The notes: generated by a model from the letters alone, not told the origin. 64,000 bases of DNA from Sva-07 sp963829585 (GCA_963829585.1 CAWHJD010000023.1:71443-135442), one strand, 5' to 3'; counted from the first letter of the stretch, positions 46,644-56,543 are shown. A program made the numbers and translations.

Positions 46644-47255
46644 TCAGGCGCCGGACCGGTGGAGGACCGAGCCGACGGTTTGCAGCAGGATGCTCAGGTC
46701 GGTCGCAACTGACATGTTGCGAACGTACTCGACGTCGAGGCGAAGCCTGTCGTCGAACTCCGACGTGTGGCGAGCACGGACCTGCCACAGACCGGTGAGC
46801 CCCGGCCGAACCTCGAGCCTGACCGTATGCCAGAGATCGTAGGTGTCCGCAGAGAAGCTGGTCGGCCGGGGACCGACAAGAGACATGTCGCCGCGGAGCA
46901 CGTTGACGAGCTGCGGTAGTTCGTCAAGGCTCGTGACACGAAGGAACTTGCCGACACGGGTGACCCGCGGGTCATCCGTGATCTTGAAGTCCGGCCACTG
47001 CAGTTCGTTGAGATGGGCCAGTTCGGCCTTCAACTCCTCGGCGTTGGCAACCATCGTACGGAACTTGTACATGCGGAACCGTCGGCCATGCTGACCGGTT
47101 CTCATCTGACTGAAAACCACAGGACCGGGCGAATCGATCCGGATGGCCAACGCGATGAACGCCGCGGCAGGGACGAGCAGCGGAGCCACCGCAAGGACTG
47201 CAGCAATATCGACGACCCGCTTGGTCACCAGGTAACGCTTGCGTGGCCTGTACAC
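46644..47255 (-). CDS. Undecaprenyl-phosphate sugar phosphotransferase (initiating bacterial sugar transferase)
   Basis: 203 residues with GTG start, the short form with one membrane hairpin (VVDIAAVLAVAPLLVPAAAF) and the catalytic domain: GPVVFSQMRTGQHGRRFRMY, KFRTMVANAEELKAEL, RVTRVGKFLRVTSLDELPQL, NVLRGDMSLVGPRPTSF and PGLTGLWQVRARHTSEFDDR. The conserved Asp-Glu in SLDELPQ is catalytic. It moves a sugar-1-phosphate onto undecaprenyl phosphate, the first step for the lipid-linked unit. Convergent with the epimerase. Confidence 0.93.
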   Translation of the reverse strand: MYRPRKRYLVTKRVVDIAAVLAVAPLLVPAAAFIALAIRIDSPGPVVFSQMRTGQHGRRFRMYKFRTMVANAEELKAELAHLNELQWPDFKITDDPRVTRVGKFLRVTSLDELPQLVNVLRGDMSLVGPRPTSFSADTYDLWHTVRLEVRPGLTGLWQVRARHTSEFDDRLRLDVEYVRNMSVATDLSILLQTVGSVLHRSGA

Positions 47256-47283
47256 AGCCGATCGATCCTCGGGCCCCGACCGG

Positions 47284-47781
47284 TCAGGCCGCCGGGTCCG
47301 CTACCCCTCGACGGCTGTGCCCGGATCGGGTAGCGCTCGTTCGCTCGTCCAGGAGCTCCCACATGTGGCCCGCGGTCAATGCATCGTCGGGGAAGCTCAC
47401 CGCTCCAACCGACGACACCGGCACGCCCACGACAGCAGCCAATCGCTCAATGCACACACGAGTGCCCAGGGCGTCTGTCTCCGGAAGCACGACGATCAGC
47501 CCGTGCCTTCCCAATGCGGTCTGATCCGTCTCGCGGACCACACCCCGAAGGAGATCAACATGCTCGGGCGTGCTGACGGGGAGGCACAACAGACTCAGGG
47601 CGCGCTTGTAGCGTCGGGCGCGATCGATCTCGGCTCCAACGATCTCCACAGCTAGCCGCAAGTCGTTCGGAACACTGCTCGAGGCTGGATGACGGCGCAT
47701 TGCCATCAGGATCTTCGTGTGCCTGCGCCATGAGGCAACAGCGATGTCGCTCGCAGGAACCGGTAAGGCTTTCGTCGCCAT
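47284..47781 (-). CDS. Degenerate GGDEF-like domain protein
   Basis: 165 residues. EIDRARRYKRALSLLCLPVS resembles the first strand of diguanylate cyclases (ERARRYGRPLSL), HGLIVVLPETDALGTRVCIE matches the strand after the active site, and VSSVGAVSFPDDALTAGHMW the final SIG-A-P-A motif. The GGDEF active-site loop itself is missing: ALGRHGLIVV stands in place of RLGGDEF. So it should not make c-di-GMP; a regulatory role, perhaps protein binding, is possible. SD-like GGCGG before ATG. It is 28 bases upstream of the sugar transferase, same strand. Confidence 0.65.
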   Translation of the reverse strand: MATKALPVPASDIAVASWRRHTKILMAMRRHPASSSVPNDLRLAVEIVGAEIDRARRYKRALSLLCLPVSTPEHVDLLRGVVRETDQTALGRHGLIVVLPETDALGTRVCIERLAAVVGVPVSSVGAVSFPDDALTAGHMWELLDERTSATRSGHSRRGVADPAA

Positions 47782-48191
47782 AATTCCGCCTTAACTGTAC
47801 AGGTAGTGAGTATGCGGCGAACCTTGAACAGTCCGTTAACCGCTTGTCCAGTCTGCGTTCGCCGAATAGTCATCATAGGCGACGCAAAGAAGATGAGAAA
47901 TGCCAATTGCGCGGAGATATCTCAACGACGTGGCGTGAGCGACGCGGTCGGACAAGCCGCTGGGACGTCGAAGGTCTGGCGGGCCGACAGACATACCGGA
48001 GCGCTCCGGATCACACGGTGACGTGCCACGATGACCAGATGGGAGGGCGGCGAGGACGCCGCGGTCGGACGCAATCGCCACTGCCATCGAACCCCTACCG
48101 CCCGAAACGCGAGCGTCCGCTCGGCTTCCACCGACCACGCATACAAGACCGGTCGGTCATCTCGCCCACAAGTGGCCGATCGACGGTCACT
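47782..48191. other. Intergenic, lower GC, probable promoter region
   Basis: About 410 bases between the LuxR gene's stop and the start of the GGDEF-like gene. The part at 47790-47920 has clearly more A/T than its surroundings (for example gtatgcggcgaaccttgaac and caaagaagatgagaaatgcc), which would fit a promoter or operator. No gene recognised. Confidence 0.45.
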
Positions 48192-48858
48192 TCACGATGC
48201 GCTCCGGCGATCGCGCTCCTCGATCAGCCGGACCAGGTGGTCACGATCGTGGGCACCCATCTTCCTGAGGAGGGCACTGACGTGGCTCCGAACGGTACCG
48301 ACCGACACGTATTGCGCCTGGGCTATCTCGCGGGTTGTACGTCGCTGCATCAAGAGCTGCAGGATGGCCCACTCTCGGTCGGTGAGACCTATCCGTCCCG
48401 CCGGCGTCTTCAAGCGAATGCCCCCGTGCGAAGGTGACCGCAGCGACGAGCGCAGGTACCATGCCACGCGGGATCGCAACGCCGCTGTCGAAGATGGAGT
48501 GAACGGAGCGGGCGATCGCGTCCGTGTCAGCGTTCGGCGAAACGAAGCCGGCAACTCCCGCGTTCAACGCTGCCAAGATCTCATCGGGTCCTCTGACACC
48601 GGCGAGCACGAGCGTACGTGCCCCGCATCGAACACTCACCAGATCCGACACTCCACGGACCCATCTCGGTTGGCTTGCGTCGGCGACCACGACGAAGTAC
48701 TCATCGAAGGTCACCAAGCTGGCCACGCAGTTGATGTCGGCAGCGACGTCAACACGGAAGCCGTGAGCTCTCAGGGCCTCCACGATCTCGCCCGACCGGT
48801 CAACCGACTCGAGCACGACCACCCGGCCTAAGACACCCGCACGCGCGCCGCTGTTCAT
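48192..48858 (-). CDS. LuxR/NarL-type response regulator, one frameshift
   Basis: Start MNSGARAGVLGRVVVLES (48858) or an ATG five codons upstream. The N-terminal half is a receiver-like fold (VVVLESVDRSGEIVEALRAH, ARTLVLAGVRGPDEILAALN, AGVAGFVSPNADTDAIARSV), with VVVADASQP where the phospho-acceptor strand is expected; the acidic pocket looks incomplete. Near 48430 the frame changes, then the DNA-binding domain: LTDREWAILQLLMQRRTTRE, IAQAQYVSVGTVRSHVSALL and RKMGAHDRDHLVRLIEE, a normal GerE/LuxR helix-turn-helix. It probably controls the nearby glycan genes. Confidence 0.8.
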
Positions 48859-48873
48859 GTTGCCCTCATCCAC

Positions 48874-49241
48874 GCCTTATCCTTCGGCTCACAAGGCGGC
48901 CACATTGAGGAAGACATGAGAACGTGCAGGTGGGGCCAGCGCTGGGTCGGGCGGGCGAGGGGTGCGCTGACTTCCTTCAGCTGCGCTGGAAACCACCGAC
49001 GATCCGAAGGGTGCGCTGCTGACACACGACCCCGGACGCGGCGCCTCCGGCTCGAAGAAGGCAATGGCGCTTCGGCCCCGCGGCAGAGCCATCATCCACT
49101 CCTTCCAGGCGCGTGGCACCCCGATGGCCCCGGCCCTCAGCCCACCGGGGCGTCAGCGGCGGTCGCCGTGCTCATGCTTCTCGACGCCGCGAGCACCTTG
49201 GCCCTCCACTCTCAGTCGTAACGCCCACCACCAGGTCACGG
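48874..49241. other. Intergenic, no recognisable gene
   Basis: About 370 bases between the LuxR gene and the end of cysNC. Short translations on both strands carry no known motif. Confidence 0.4.
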
Positions 49242-51155
49242 TCAGCCCGAGCGTCCGAACGCAGCGATGACGGCGTCGGCGGCTTCCTCGGCGGACATGA
49301 CGCTGGTGTCGACGTGTACTTCGGGGTGCTCGGGCGGTTCGTATGGTGAGTCGATCCCGGTGAAGTTCGTGAGTTCACCGCGGCGGGCCTTGGCGTAGAG
49401 ACCCTTCGGGTCGCGTTCCTCTGCGATCGCGAGGGGCGTGTCGACGTGGACCTCGATGAACTCGCTGTCCTCGACCGCTTCGCGCGCCAGGCGGCGCTCG
49501 GCGCGGAACGGGGAGATGAACGACACCAACACGACCAGGCCGGCGTCGACCATCAACGCGGCGACCTCGGCGATACGGCGGATGTTCTCCACCCGGTCGG
49601 CGTCGGTGAAGCCGAGATCGCGGTTGAGGCCGTGGCGGACGTTGTCGCCGTCGAGCAGATATGTTCGCACGCCCTGCGAGTGCAGCTTCGACTCGACGAT
49701 GTTGGCGATCGTCGACTTGCCCGACCCGGACAATCCCGTGAACCACAGCACCGCCGGCGCGTGGCTGTTCAGGCTCGCCCGGGCCTCCTTGTCGACCTTG
49801 ACGTCCTGCCAGTGGATGTTGTGCGAACGACGCAGGGCGAAGTGCAGCAGACCGGCGCCGACGGTGACGTTGGTCAGCTTGTCGATCACGATGAAGCCGC
49901 CCGTGTCACGGTTGACGGCGTAGGGGTCGAACGGGATCGGCCGATCGAGGCTGATGTTGCACACCCCGATCTCGTTCAGCTCGAGCGTGTTCGCCGCCAA
50001 ATGGTCGAGGTTGTTGATGTCGACACGGAACTTCGGATGCGCGATCGTTGCCCCCACCGTGCGCGCGCCGATCTTGATCAGATAGGGCCGGCCCGGAAGC
50101 ATCGCGTCCTCGTGCATCCACACGATGTGGGCCTCGAACTGGTCGGCCACTTCGGCGGGATCGTCGCCGGCGCAGATCACGTCGCCACGGCTGGCGTCGA
50201 TCTCCTCGGTGAGGGTGAGCGTGACGGACTGACCGGCGATGGCCTCGTCGAGGTCGCCGTCCATCGTGACGATCCGCTCGACCGTGCTCGTGGTGCCGGC
50301 CGGCAGCACCCGGATGGGGTCGCCCGGCTTGATCGATCCGCCGACGACGCGGCCCGAGAACCCCCGGAAATCGAGGTTCGGCCGGTTCACCCACTGCACC
50401 GGCATCCGAAACGGCTGCCCTGCGAGATCGTCGTCGACCGGCACAGTCTCGAGGAACCCGAGCAACGTCGGGCCGTGATACCAGGGCGTGTTGGCGCTGG
50501 GCACGACGATGTTGTCGCCCTTCAGCGCCGACAGCGGGATGAACGTCATCTCCTCGAGCCCGATACGGGCGGCGAACTCGCGGTACTCGTCCTCGATCGC
50601 CGAGAACACCTCGTGGGAGTAGCCGACGAGATCCATCTTGTTGATCGCCACGACGACCCGCTCGATCCCGAGCAGATGCACGAGGAAGCTGTGCCGGCGG
50701 GTCTGGGTGAGCACACCCTTGCGGGCGTCGACGAGGATCACGGCCACGTCAGCGGTCGAGGCGCCGGTCACCATGTTGCGGGTGTACTGCTCGTGGCCAG
50801 GAGTGTCGGCAACGATGAACTTGCGGTGCTCAGTAGAGAAGAACCGGTAAGCGACGTCGATCGTGATCCCCTGCTCACGTTCGGCCGACAGCCCGTCGAG
50901 CAGCAGCGCAAAGTCGAGGTCACCGCCCTGCGTGCCGACCTTGGCCGAGTCGGCCTCGAGCGCGGCGAGATGGTCCTCGAACACGAGATGCGACTCGTAG
51001 AGCAGCCGCCCGATCAGCGTGCTCTTGCCATCATCGACACTGCCACACGTAATGAACCGCAGCAGGCTCTTGTACTGATGCGACGTCAGATACGCCTCGA
51101 TGTCCTCCGCGATCAACTCCTGGTTCGCGGTCGTGCCCAGTCCTGCATTCGCCAT
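49242..51155 (-). CDS. cysNC: Bifunctional sulfate adenylyltransferase large subunit / APS kinase
   Basis: 637 residues, the full CysN-CysC (NodQ-type) fusion. GTPase part: CGSVDDGKSTLIGRLLYES (G1), ADTPGHEQYTRNMVTGAST (G3) and VVAINKMDLVGYS (G4), followed by the two beta-barrel domains. APS kinase part from about residue 450: WFTGLSGSGKSTIANIVES (P-loop), YLLDGDNVRHGLNRDLGFTD and VSFISPFRAERRLAREAVED, all conserved. With CysD it makes APS from sulfate and ATP, then phosphorylates APS to PAPS. Start overlaps the cysD stop (TGATG). No assimilatory APS/PAPS reductase is seen nearby, which suggests supply for sulfotransferases. Confidence 0.96.
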   Translation of the reverse strand: MANAGLGTTANQELIAEDIEAYLTSHQYKSLLRFITCGSVDDGKSTLIGRLLYESHLVFEDHLAALEADSAKVGTQGGDLDFALLLDGLSAEREQGITIDVAYRFFSTEHRKFIVADTPGHEQYTRNMVTGASTADVAVILVDARKGVLTQTRRHSFLVHLLGIERVVVAINKMDLVGYSHEVFSAIEDEYREFAARIGLEEMTFIPLSALKGDNIVVPSANTPWYHGPTLLGFLETVPVDDDLAGQPFRMPVQWVNRPNLDFRGFSGRVVGGSIKPGDPIRVLPAGTTSTVERIVTMDGDLDEAIAGQSVTLTLTEEIDASRGDVICAGDDPAEVADQFEAHIVWMHEDAMLPGRPYLIKIGARTVGATIAHPKFRVDINNLDHLAANTLELNEIGVCNISLDRPIPFDPYAVNRDTGGFIVIDKLTNVTVGAGLLHFALRRSHNIHWQDVKVDKEARASLNSHAPAVLWFTGLSGSGKSTIANIVESKLHSQGVRTYLLDGDNVRHGLNRDLGFTDADRVENIRRIAEVAALMVDAGLVVLVSFISPFRAERRLAREAVEDSEFIEVHVDTPLAIAEERDPKGLYAKARRGELTNFTGIDSPYEPPEHPEVHVDTSVMSAEEAADAVIAAFGRSG

Positions 51156-52099
51156 CAGAAGTGCCCTTCCTGCTTCTTCTTTTCCAGCGAGCTGATGCCG
51201 TCGTGGTCGGCAACACGGCCCTGACGCTCCGACGTGGTGGCGAGCAGCATCTCCTGGATGATCCCCGGCAGCGTGTCGGCCGTCGACTCGATCGCACCGG
51301 TCAGCGGGTAGCAGCCGAGCGTGCGGAACCTCACCATGCGCATCTGCGGCACCTCGCCCGGCTCGAGCGGCATCCGGTCGTCGTCGACGACGATCAGCGT
51401 GCCGTCACGCTCGACGACCGGACGCGGCTTTGCGAAGTAAAGGTCGACGAGCGGTATCTGCTCGAGGTGGACATACTGCCACACGTCGAGCTCGGTCCAA
51501 TTCGAGATCGGGAAGACGCGCACGGTCTCGCCCTTGCTGCGCCGACCGTTGTAGAGCTGCCACAGCTCTGGGCGCTGACGCTTCGGGTCCCACTGGTGCT
51601 GGGGGCTGCGGATCGAGAACACCCGCTCCTTCGCTCTCGACTTCTCCTCGTCACGGCGGGCGCCGCCGAACATCACGTCAAATCTGCGCTCGTCGATGAT
51701 CTGCTTGAGACCCTCGGTCTTCCACATGTCCGTGTGCACCGCGGAGCCGTGATCGATCGGATTGATGTTCTTCTCGATGCACTCGGAGTTGTGGTGCACG
51801 ATCAGTTCGAGGCCGTGTTCGGCGGCCATCGCATCTCGGAACTCGTACATCGCGCGGAACTTCCACAGCGTGTCGACGTGCACCAGCGGGAACGGCGGCG
51901 TCGACGGGTAGAACGCCTTGACCGCCAGGCGCAGCAGCACCGAGCTGTCTTTGCCCATCGAGTACAGCAGGGCCGGGCGTTCGGCCTCCGACACCGCCTC
52001 GCGCATGATCTGGATCGCCTCGGCCTCCAGCCGCTGCAGGTGCGTCAGCCGGCCAGCGTTCAGCCGGCCACCTGTTGCAGGTGTCGTCGTCGCAGTCAT
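51155..52099 (-). CDS. cysD: Sulfate adenylyltransferase small subunit
   Basis: About 314 residues from MTATTTPATGG (52099), preceded by GGGAG seven bases upstream; a Met seven codons earlier (52120) is less likely. PALLYSMGKDSSVLLRLAVK is the PP-loop (SxGKDSxV), then PLVHVDTLWKFRAMYEFRD, DVMFGGARRDEEKSRAKER and PISNWTELDVWQYVHLEQIP, all typical of CysD. It binds sulfate and ATP and works with the GTPase subunit encoded directly downstream. Confidence 0.96.
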   Translation of the reverse strand: MTATTTPATGGRLNAGRLTHLQRLEAEAIQIMREAVSEAERPALLYSMGKDSSVLLRLAVKAFYPSTPPFPLVHVDTLWKFRAMYEFRDAMAAEHGLELIVHHNSECIEKNINPIDHGSAVHTDMWKTEGLKQIIDERRFDVMFGGARRDEEKSRAKERVFSIRSPQHQWDPKRQRPELWQLYNGRRSKGETVRVFPISNWTELDVWQYVHLEQIPLVDLYFAKPRPVVERDGTLIVVDDDRMPLEPGEVPQMRMVRFRTLGCYPLTGAIESTADTLPGIIQEMLLATTSERQGRVADHDGISSLEKKKQEGHF

Positions 52100-52218
52100 C
52101 CAGGGCTCCCGATCCAACATTGTCTACCAATTCGGTGGAGAATAGTGCGAACTTCGGAAAGGTGCACCGAACCGGGCATGAAGATCCCCTCAAGAACGAG
52201 CGGTCGAACTTGCTGGGT

Positions 52219-52700
52219 TCAGAGCCGGCTGCGGTGCCAGTCGAATGCGGTCTGCACGATCTCGACGAGACCGCACTCGGCGCTCCAGCCGAAGACCTCC
52301 TGAGCCCGTCGCCGATCGGCGAACGCCGCGACCGGATCGCCGGGACGGCGGTCGACGACGTCGTGGGGCAGCGAACGCCCCGACACCGCTCGATCGCGCG
52401 GATGACGTCGAACACCGACGAGCCCACGCCGGTGCCTACGTTGACCTCGACCGTCGGGCCGCCGGCGCCGAGGTACTGCAGCGTCTTCAGGTGCGCATCG
52501 GCGAGGTCGTCGACGTGGATGTAGTCGCGGATGCAGGTGCCGTCGGGCGTGTCGTAGTCGGCGCCGAACATCCCGAGACGGTGGCCGTCGAGGAGGGATG
52601 CCTTCATCGCCAGCGGGATCAGGTTGACACTGAAGTCCCAGTTCTCGCCGATGCGGCCATCGGTGCTGGCGCCGGCGGCCAGCGCCGGGCACTGCGAGCC
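52219..52700 (-). pseudogene. galE: UDP-glucose 4-epimerase C-terminal fragment
   Basis: Only the C-terminal half is present: ALAAGASTDGRIGENWDFSV, NLIPLAMKASLLDGHRLGMF, YDTPDGTCIRDYIHVDDLAD and VEVNVGTGVGSSVFDVIRAI are clear GalE sequence. The N-terminal Rossmann domain with GxxGxxG and YxxxK is absent: upstream frames give nothing similar. A frame change near 52370 precedes the last part (AQEVFGWSAECGLVEIVQTA). It is therefore a remnant. It stands between cysD and the divergent surface-protein gene. Confidence 0.8.
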
Positions 52701-53045
52701 ATGTACCGAACATGCGGCCACCCCGACTGCACCGTCAAGTTCTCGGCCTGCACGGCCCACCACGTGCGATGGTGGTGGCGAGACCTCGGCCCCACCGACC
52801 GCCAGCCGCAGGGCCCAGCGCCAACACGAGCAGCCTGACGCGCGATCCGCGCCGACGCCGGGGAGCCCGTTCACCGGTCGCGCGGTAGAGGCGCCAGCGC
52901 GTCCGGGTGGGCGGCCAGGACGACCCGGGCATCAACGTCCCGACGGACCGAGTCGGGCGCCCGTCAACGCCCAGACACAGACGTTTCTCACGAGCCCGTC
53001 GCGCGCGCCCACTGGCGGACAACGACCACAGCGGGAGGCGACAAC
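52701..53045. other. Intergenic, no recognisable gene
   Basis: About 345 bases between the galE remnant and the surface-protein start, with Arg/Pro-rich translations only. A decayed remainder of galE cannot be recognised. Confidence 0.4.
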
Positions 53046-55688
53046 ATGCGCAGACTTCGACATCCGGCCGCACACAACCGCGCGAGCCGTCGCGATCGAG
53101 CCGGCCAACACCGCCGATCAGGCTTTCGCGACCCGATCACTGCGGTGATCGCTCTTGCGGTCCTGGCACTGCTGTCCTTCGGCGGCAGGGGTTCCACACC
53201 CTCGAGCGACGCAGCTTCCCCACCGGCGGGTCGGTTCGCCCACGGTGCCGCCGGCACTGCCCGCAACGGGTTCGGCGGCGAGGTGGCGCCGTCGCCGACG
53301 ATCGAGTCGTGGCCCGGCACGGGGGCCGGAGGCAACGGCGGCCCCTTCGCGTTCATCGGTGCCCAGTACGGGTCGCTGTGGAGCATCCCGCCGTCGGCCA
53401 ACAACTCGATGAGCGTCGGATACTGCGTGATGGAAGACATCGCCGGCGAGGGCACGGTGGCGTTGCAGCCCGACCCTGCCACCTGGGACGCCGGCGAGAT
53501 GGCCCGAGCCGCCGCGCTGATGGCCGCGTTCGGCGGCGACCGGGTCGTCCCGTACGGCATCGACGCGAGCGGGGCGTACGACGTGCCATCGGGCGAGTGG
53601 CAGCAGCCGTCACTCTTCGGCGGCGGCGAGTACACCCGCCGACGACACGTCGCTGTCGGCTTCGGAGTGAAGATGTTCGTCGACGACGTCAGCCCGTCGG
53701 GCGTCATCGCCGGACGCAAGCTCGCCCGTGACACCTCGATCGTGAACGGCTCGGGCGGCGAGCTCTCGGCGCTCCGCAACGGCTACCAGATGGCATTGCG
53801 GATGGCGGACGTCGCCGACCTCCAGCACGCCGTCGGCGGTGTGCGACTCGAGATGGTGTGGGGCACGCCCGGACGGAGCCGCCCCGACCGTCGCCGGCAC
53901 GTACCGCCTCCACGTGCGGGCGACCGACTCGACGGGCAAGCCGGTCGGGTTGGTGCCGGTGGCGCAGTTGTCGGACATCGGCATCGGCGTCGACCGATCG
54001 GTGGGTGCCATCGCCAGTGTCGACAACACCGGCGACACCGCCGACGACCTCGCCCGATGGAACGCCGCCCAACTGACCGGGTGGCCGACCCTCGACATGG
54101 TCGGCTCGATGGCGGCCGACGCCCGGTTCGCCCTTGCCGCCAACCCACAGGGCGCCGACGTCACCGATGTCGCCGGTGTCGCCCGCTTCGACGTGGCGAT
54201 CCCCGGGCCCGACTGGGAACTCGCCTTCCACACGCAGGCGCCGACCGCGAACGTCGACCTGTACTCGGGTACGGGCGTCCAGGGCCAGATCACCTGGAGC
54301 GGTCCACCGCAGTCGGCCTCGGTGCACCAGGTGGTCGCCGCCCCCGTGGTCGGACAGTTCGTGGTGCGCAAGGCGCTCGACGAGAGCGACATTCAGGGCG
54401 ACCGCGACATGTCGGGGTTCGTGTTCGCCGTGCAGTCCGGCGGCTCGACGGTCGCAACGGTCACAACGCTGGCCGACGGCCGCACGCCGCCGATCGACGC
54501 CATCGCCGGCGACTACCGGATCGTGGAGGTCGGACGCCCCGCCTGGGCGGCCGGGCTGATCGACGGCGGCCCAATCGACGCACGGTTCGATCCGACGGGT
54601 GCGGTACCGCCCGACAGGGTCGAGGCCGAGTTCATCTACACCAACATCGTGCCGACGCCCACGATCACCACCCGCGCGTCCGATGCGGCCGACGGCGACA
54701 AGTACATCGACATGCAACTCCGGACGCCCGGCACGACGTCCGGCGCGACCGCCGATGCGACTCCCGCCACGATCGTCGACGCTGTCGGCTACCGAGGCCT
54801 CGTCCCGGGCACCGCGTACATCGTTCGTGGCGAACTGATGGTTCACGACGACACGTGCGACCGCTGCCATCGCCCGCGCGACCCGATCACCGGTGAGACG
54901 GCGTTCGTGCCCGACACCGCCGACGGGTCGGTCGAGGTGCGCATCGAACTGCCTGACGACATGGCCGGCGACATGGCGAGCGGTGTGGTGGCGGTGGTGT
55001 TCGAACGGATCGTGGTGGCCGCGAGCGGCCGGCTCGTCGCGGAGCACGCCGACCCGGACGACCTCGACCAGACCGTCTACGTCCCCGTGCTCACCTCAAG
55101 TCTGCAACTCGACACCGGCGCGCCGACATCCGGGACCGAGGCGGAAGTCGGGTGACCCGATCGTCGACGTCGTGCACTTCTCGGGCCTGGCGATCGGCGA
55201 GCGCTACCGGATGGAGATGACCCTCGACGAACGCCTCGCCGACGGCACGTGCATGCCGACCGACGTCAGGGCGAGCGTCGAGTTCGAACCGATGGCAGCG
55301 GCCGGCATGGTCGAGGTACGGGGCGCTGAGCTTCCCGGCCCCGGCGTGTTCGTGGCCTTCGAACATCTCATGCTCGGCGATACAGAGGTCGCCGCTCACG
55401 ACGACTGCGACGACGTCGCCCAGACGCTGCGGGTTGACAGCACCTGCCGAACCCACACCGACCACGACATCGACCTCGACACCGACCACGGCCATGACAC
55501 AGACCTCCTCCGCACCCACGACGATCCTCTCCACGACCACGACCGCACCCGCCGTCACGCCACCCGGGCCGAGTCCGCTGCCTCGGACCGGGACTGACGG
55601 TGCCCGCGACGTCGCCACCGCTGCGCTCGCGACGTTGATGGTCGGTGCGGGTCTGGTGCTGCTCGCACGAACGGTACGACGGACCTGA
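53046..55688 (+). CDS. VaFE-repeat LPRTG cell-wall protein, frameshifted
   Basis: About 880 residues over four frames. Signal segment ITAVIALAVLALLSFGGR; N-terminal domain with SVGYCVMEDIAGEGTVALQP and FGGGEYTRRRHVAVGFGVKM; SpaA/prealbumin-like part RDMSGFVFAVQSGGSTVATV; then two VaFE repeats: ASDAADGDKYIDMQLRTPG, GYRGLVPGTAYIVRGELM, GVVAVVFERIVVAASGRLVA, DLDQTVYVPV, and again GLAIGERYRMEMTLDERLAD, GPGVFVAFEHLMLGDTEVAA, DDVAQTLRV. These repeats form internal Thr-Gln ester bonds. After a Thr-rich linker it ends SPLPRTGTDGARDV, a hydrophobic stretch and RRT. Breaks at 53876 (extra G), 55155 (extra G) and 55434 (extra T) are each repaired by removing one base. It is probably a wall-anchored adhesin or stalk protein. 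Confidence 0.8.
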
Positions 55689-55728
55689 CGAGCCTGACCG
55701 ACCTGACCGACCTCCGCGACGGCGGTCC

Positions 55729-56352
55729 TCAGGGGGTCATGAGGGCGACGGGCAGGCCGAGACCGACCTCGTTGCGGATCGTCGCGATGCGACGGCCGGG
55801 CTGCACGGCATCCTTCGGCGGCGAGATCCGATCGGTGCCGATCAGCGCGCATGCCGCGTCGAGATCGTCGACGTTGATCACGATGCCCCAGAACGCGGCA
55901 GGACCATCGGGAATCTCGGGACGCTCGACCAACTCGACGATCAGTCCACCCGAGCCGATCCGGTGGAAGCCCTGCCGCATGGTGCCCACCTCGCGGATCC
56001 GCTTGAGTTCACAGCCGGTCGCCTCGGCGATCGCCGCGCTCGTGCGGTCGAGCTGGGCCGTCATCACCACCACGTGGTCGAGCCCGATCGCTCCGAGCGG
56101 ATGCTCGGCGAAGACGGGAGGGCCGGCAGGCGCCTGCGCTGTCGGCAGGCCGTCGATCGATGAAACATCGACGTCGATGCCGCTCAACGTCCAACCGGTG
56201 ATGCCGGACGGAACAGCAGGATCGTCGGGTGCCGCGATACGCAGCGAGGTGCCGTAGAGCGGCAGGAGACCGTCGTCGGCGACGACCAGACCGAGCGATC
56301 TCCAGGCGTCGGGATCGCCCGACACGGTGAGCCACTCGACTCGGGGGCTCAC
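55729..56352 (-). CDS. VOC-superfamily (glyoxalase-like) protein
   Basis: 207 residues. GAIGLDHVVVMTAQLDRTSA, IAEATGCELKRIREVGTMRQ, GLIVELVERPEIPDG, FWGIVINVDDLDAACALIGT and GRRIATIRNEVGLGLPVALM follow the two betaalphabetabetabeta units of vicinal oxygen chelate proteins, with His and Glu in the usual metal positions (GLDHVV, LIVELVE). The N-terminal 80 residues form a more diverged second half. Substrate unknown. It is not connected with the glycan genes. Confidence 0.8.
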   Translation of the reverse strand: MSPRVEWLTVSGDPDAWRSLGLVVADDGLLPLYGTSLRIAAPDDPAVPSGITGWTLSGIDVDVSSIDGLPTAQAPAGPPVFAEHPLGAIGLDHVVVMTAQLDRTSAAIAEATGCELKRIREVGTMRQGFHRIGSGGLIVELVERPEIPDGPAAFWGIVINVDDLDAACALIGTDRISPPKDAVQPGRRIATIRNEVGLGLPVALMTP

Positions 56353-56391
56353 GATGCGGCGACGGGATCCGACAGGGTAGGAATCAGCTCG

Positions 56392-56475
56392 TCAGCGACC
56401 CATGTTGGGGCGCTTGCCGTGATTCGCCTTCGAACGGCGCATCTTGGCCTTCTTCTTCTTGGTCTTCTTCGACAT
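56392..56475 (-). CDS. Ribosomal protein bL37-like micro-protein
   Basis: 27 residues: starts MSKKTKKKKAKMRR and ends SKANHGKRPNMGR. The end matches the signature of the small actinobacterial 50S protein bL37 as I remember it (about 24 residues, strongly basic, ending in NHGKRPN plus one or two residues). Extremely basic, no hydrophobic residues except Met. It stands 40 bases upstream of the VOC gene, same strand. This kind of gene is usually missed by automatic annotation because of its length. Confidence 0.75.
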   Translation of the reverse strand: MSKKTKKKKAKMRRSKANHGKRPNMGR

Positions 56476-56543
56476 GAGGAACCACGCTAACGGTGTAGTG
56501 GATTCTTTCCTCCCAGCGTGACTAGCAGGGAGGACGCGGCGGT

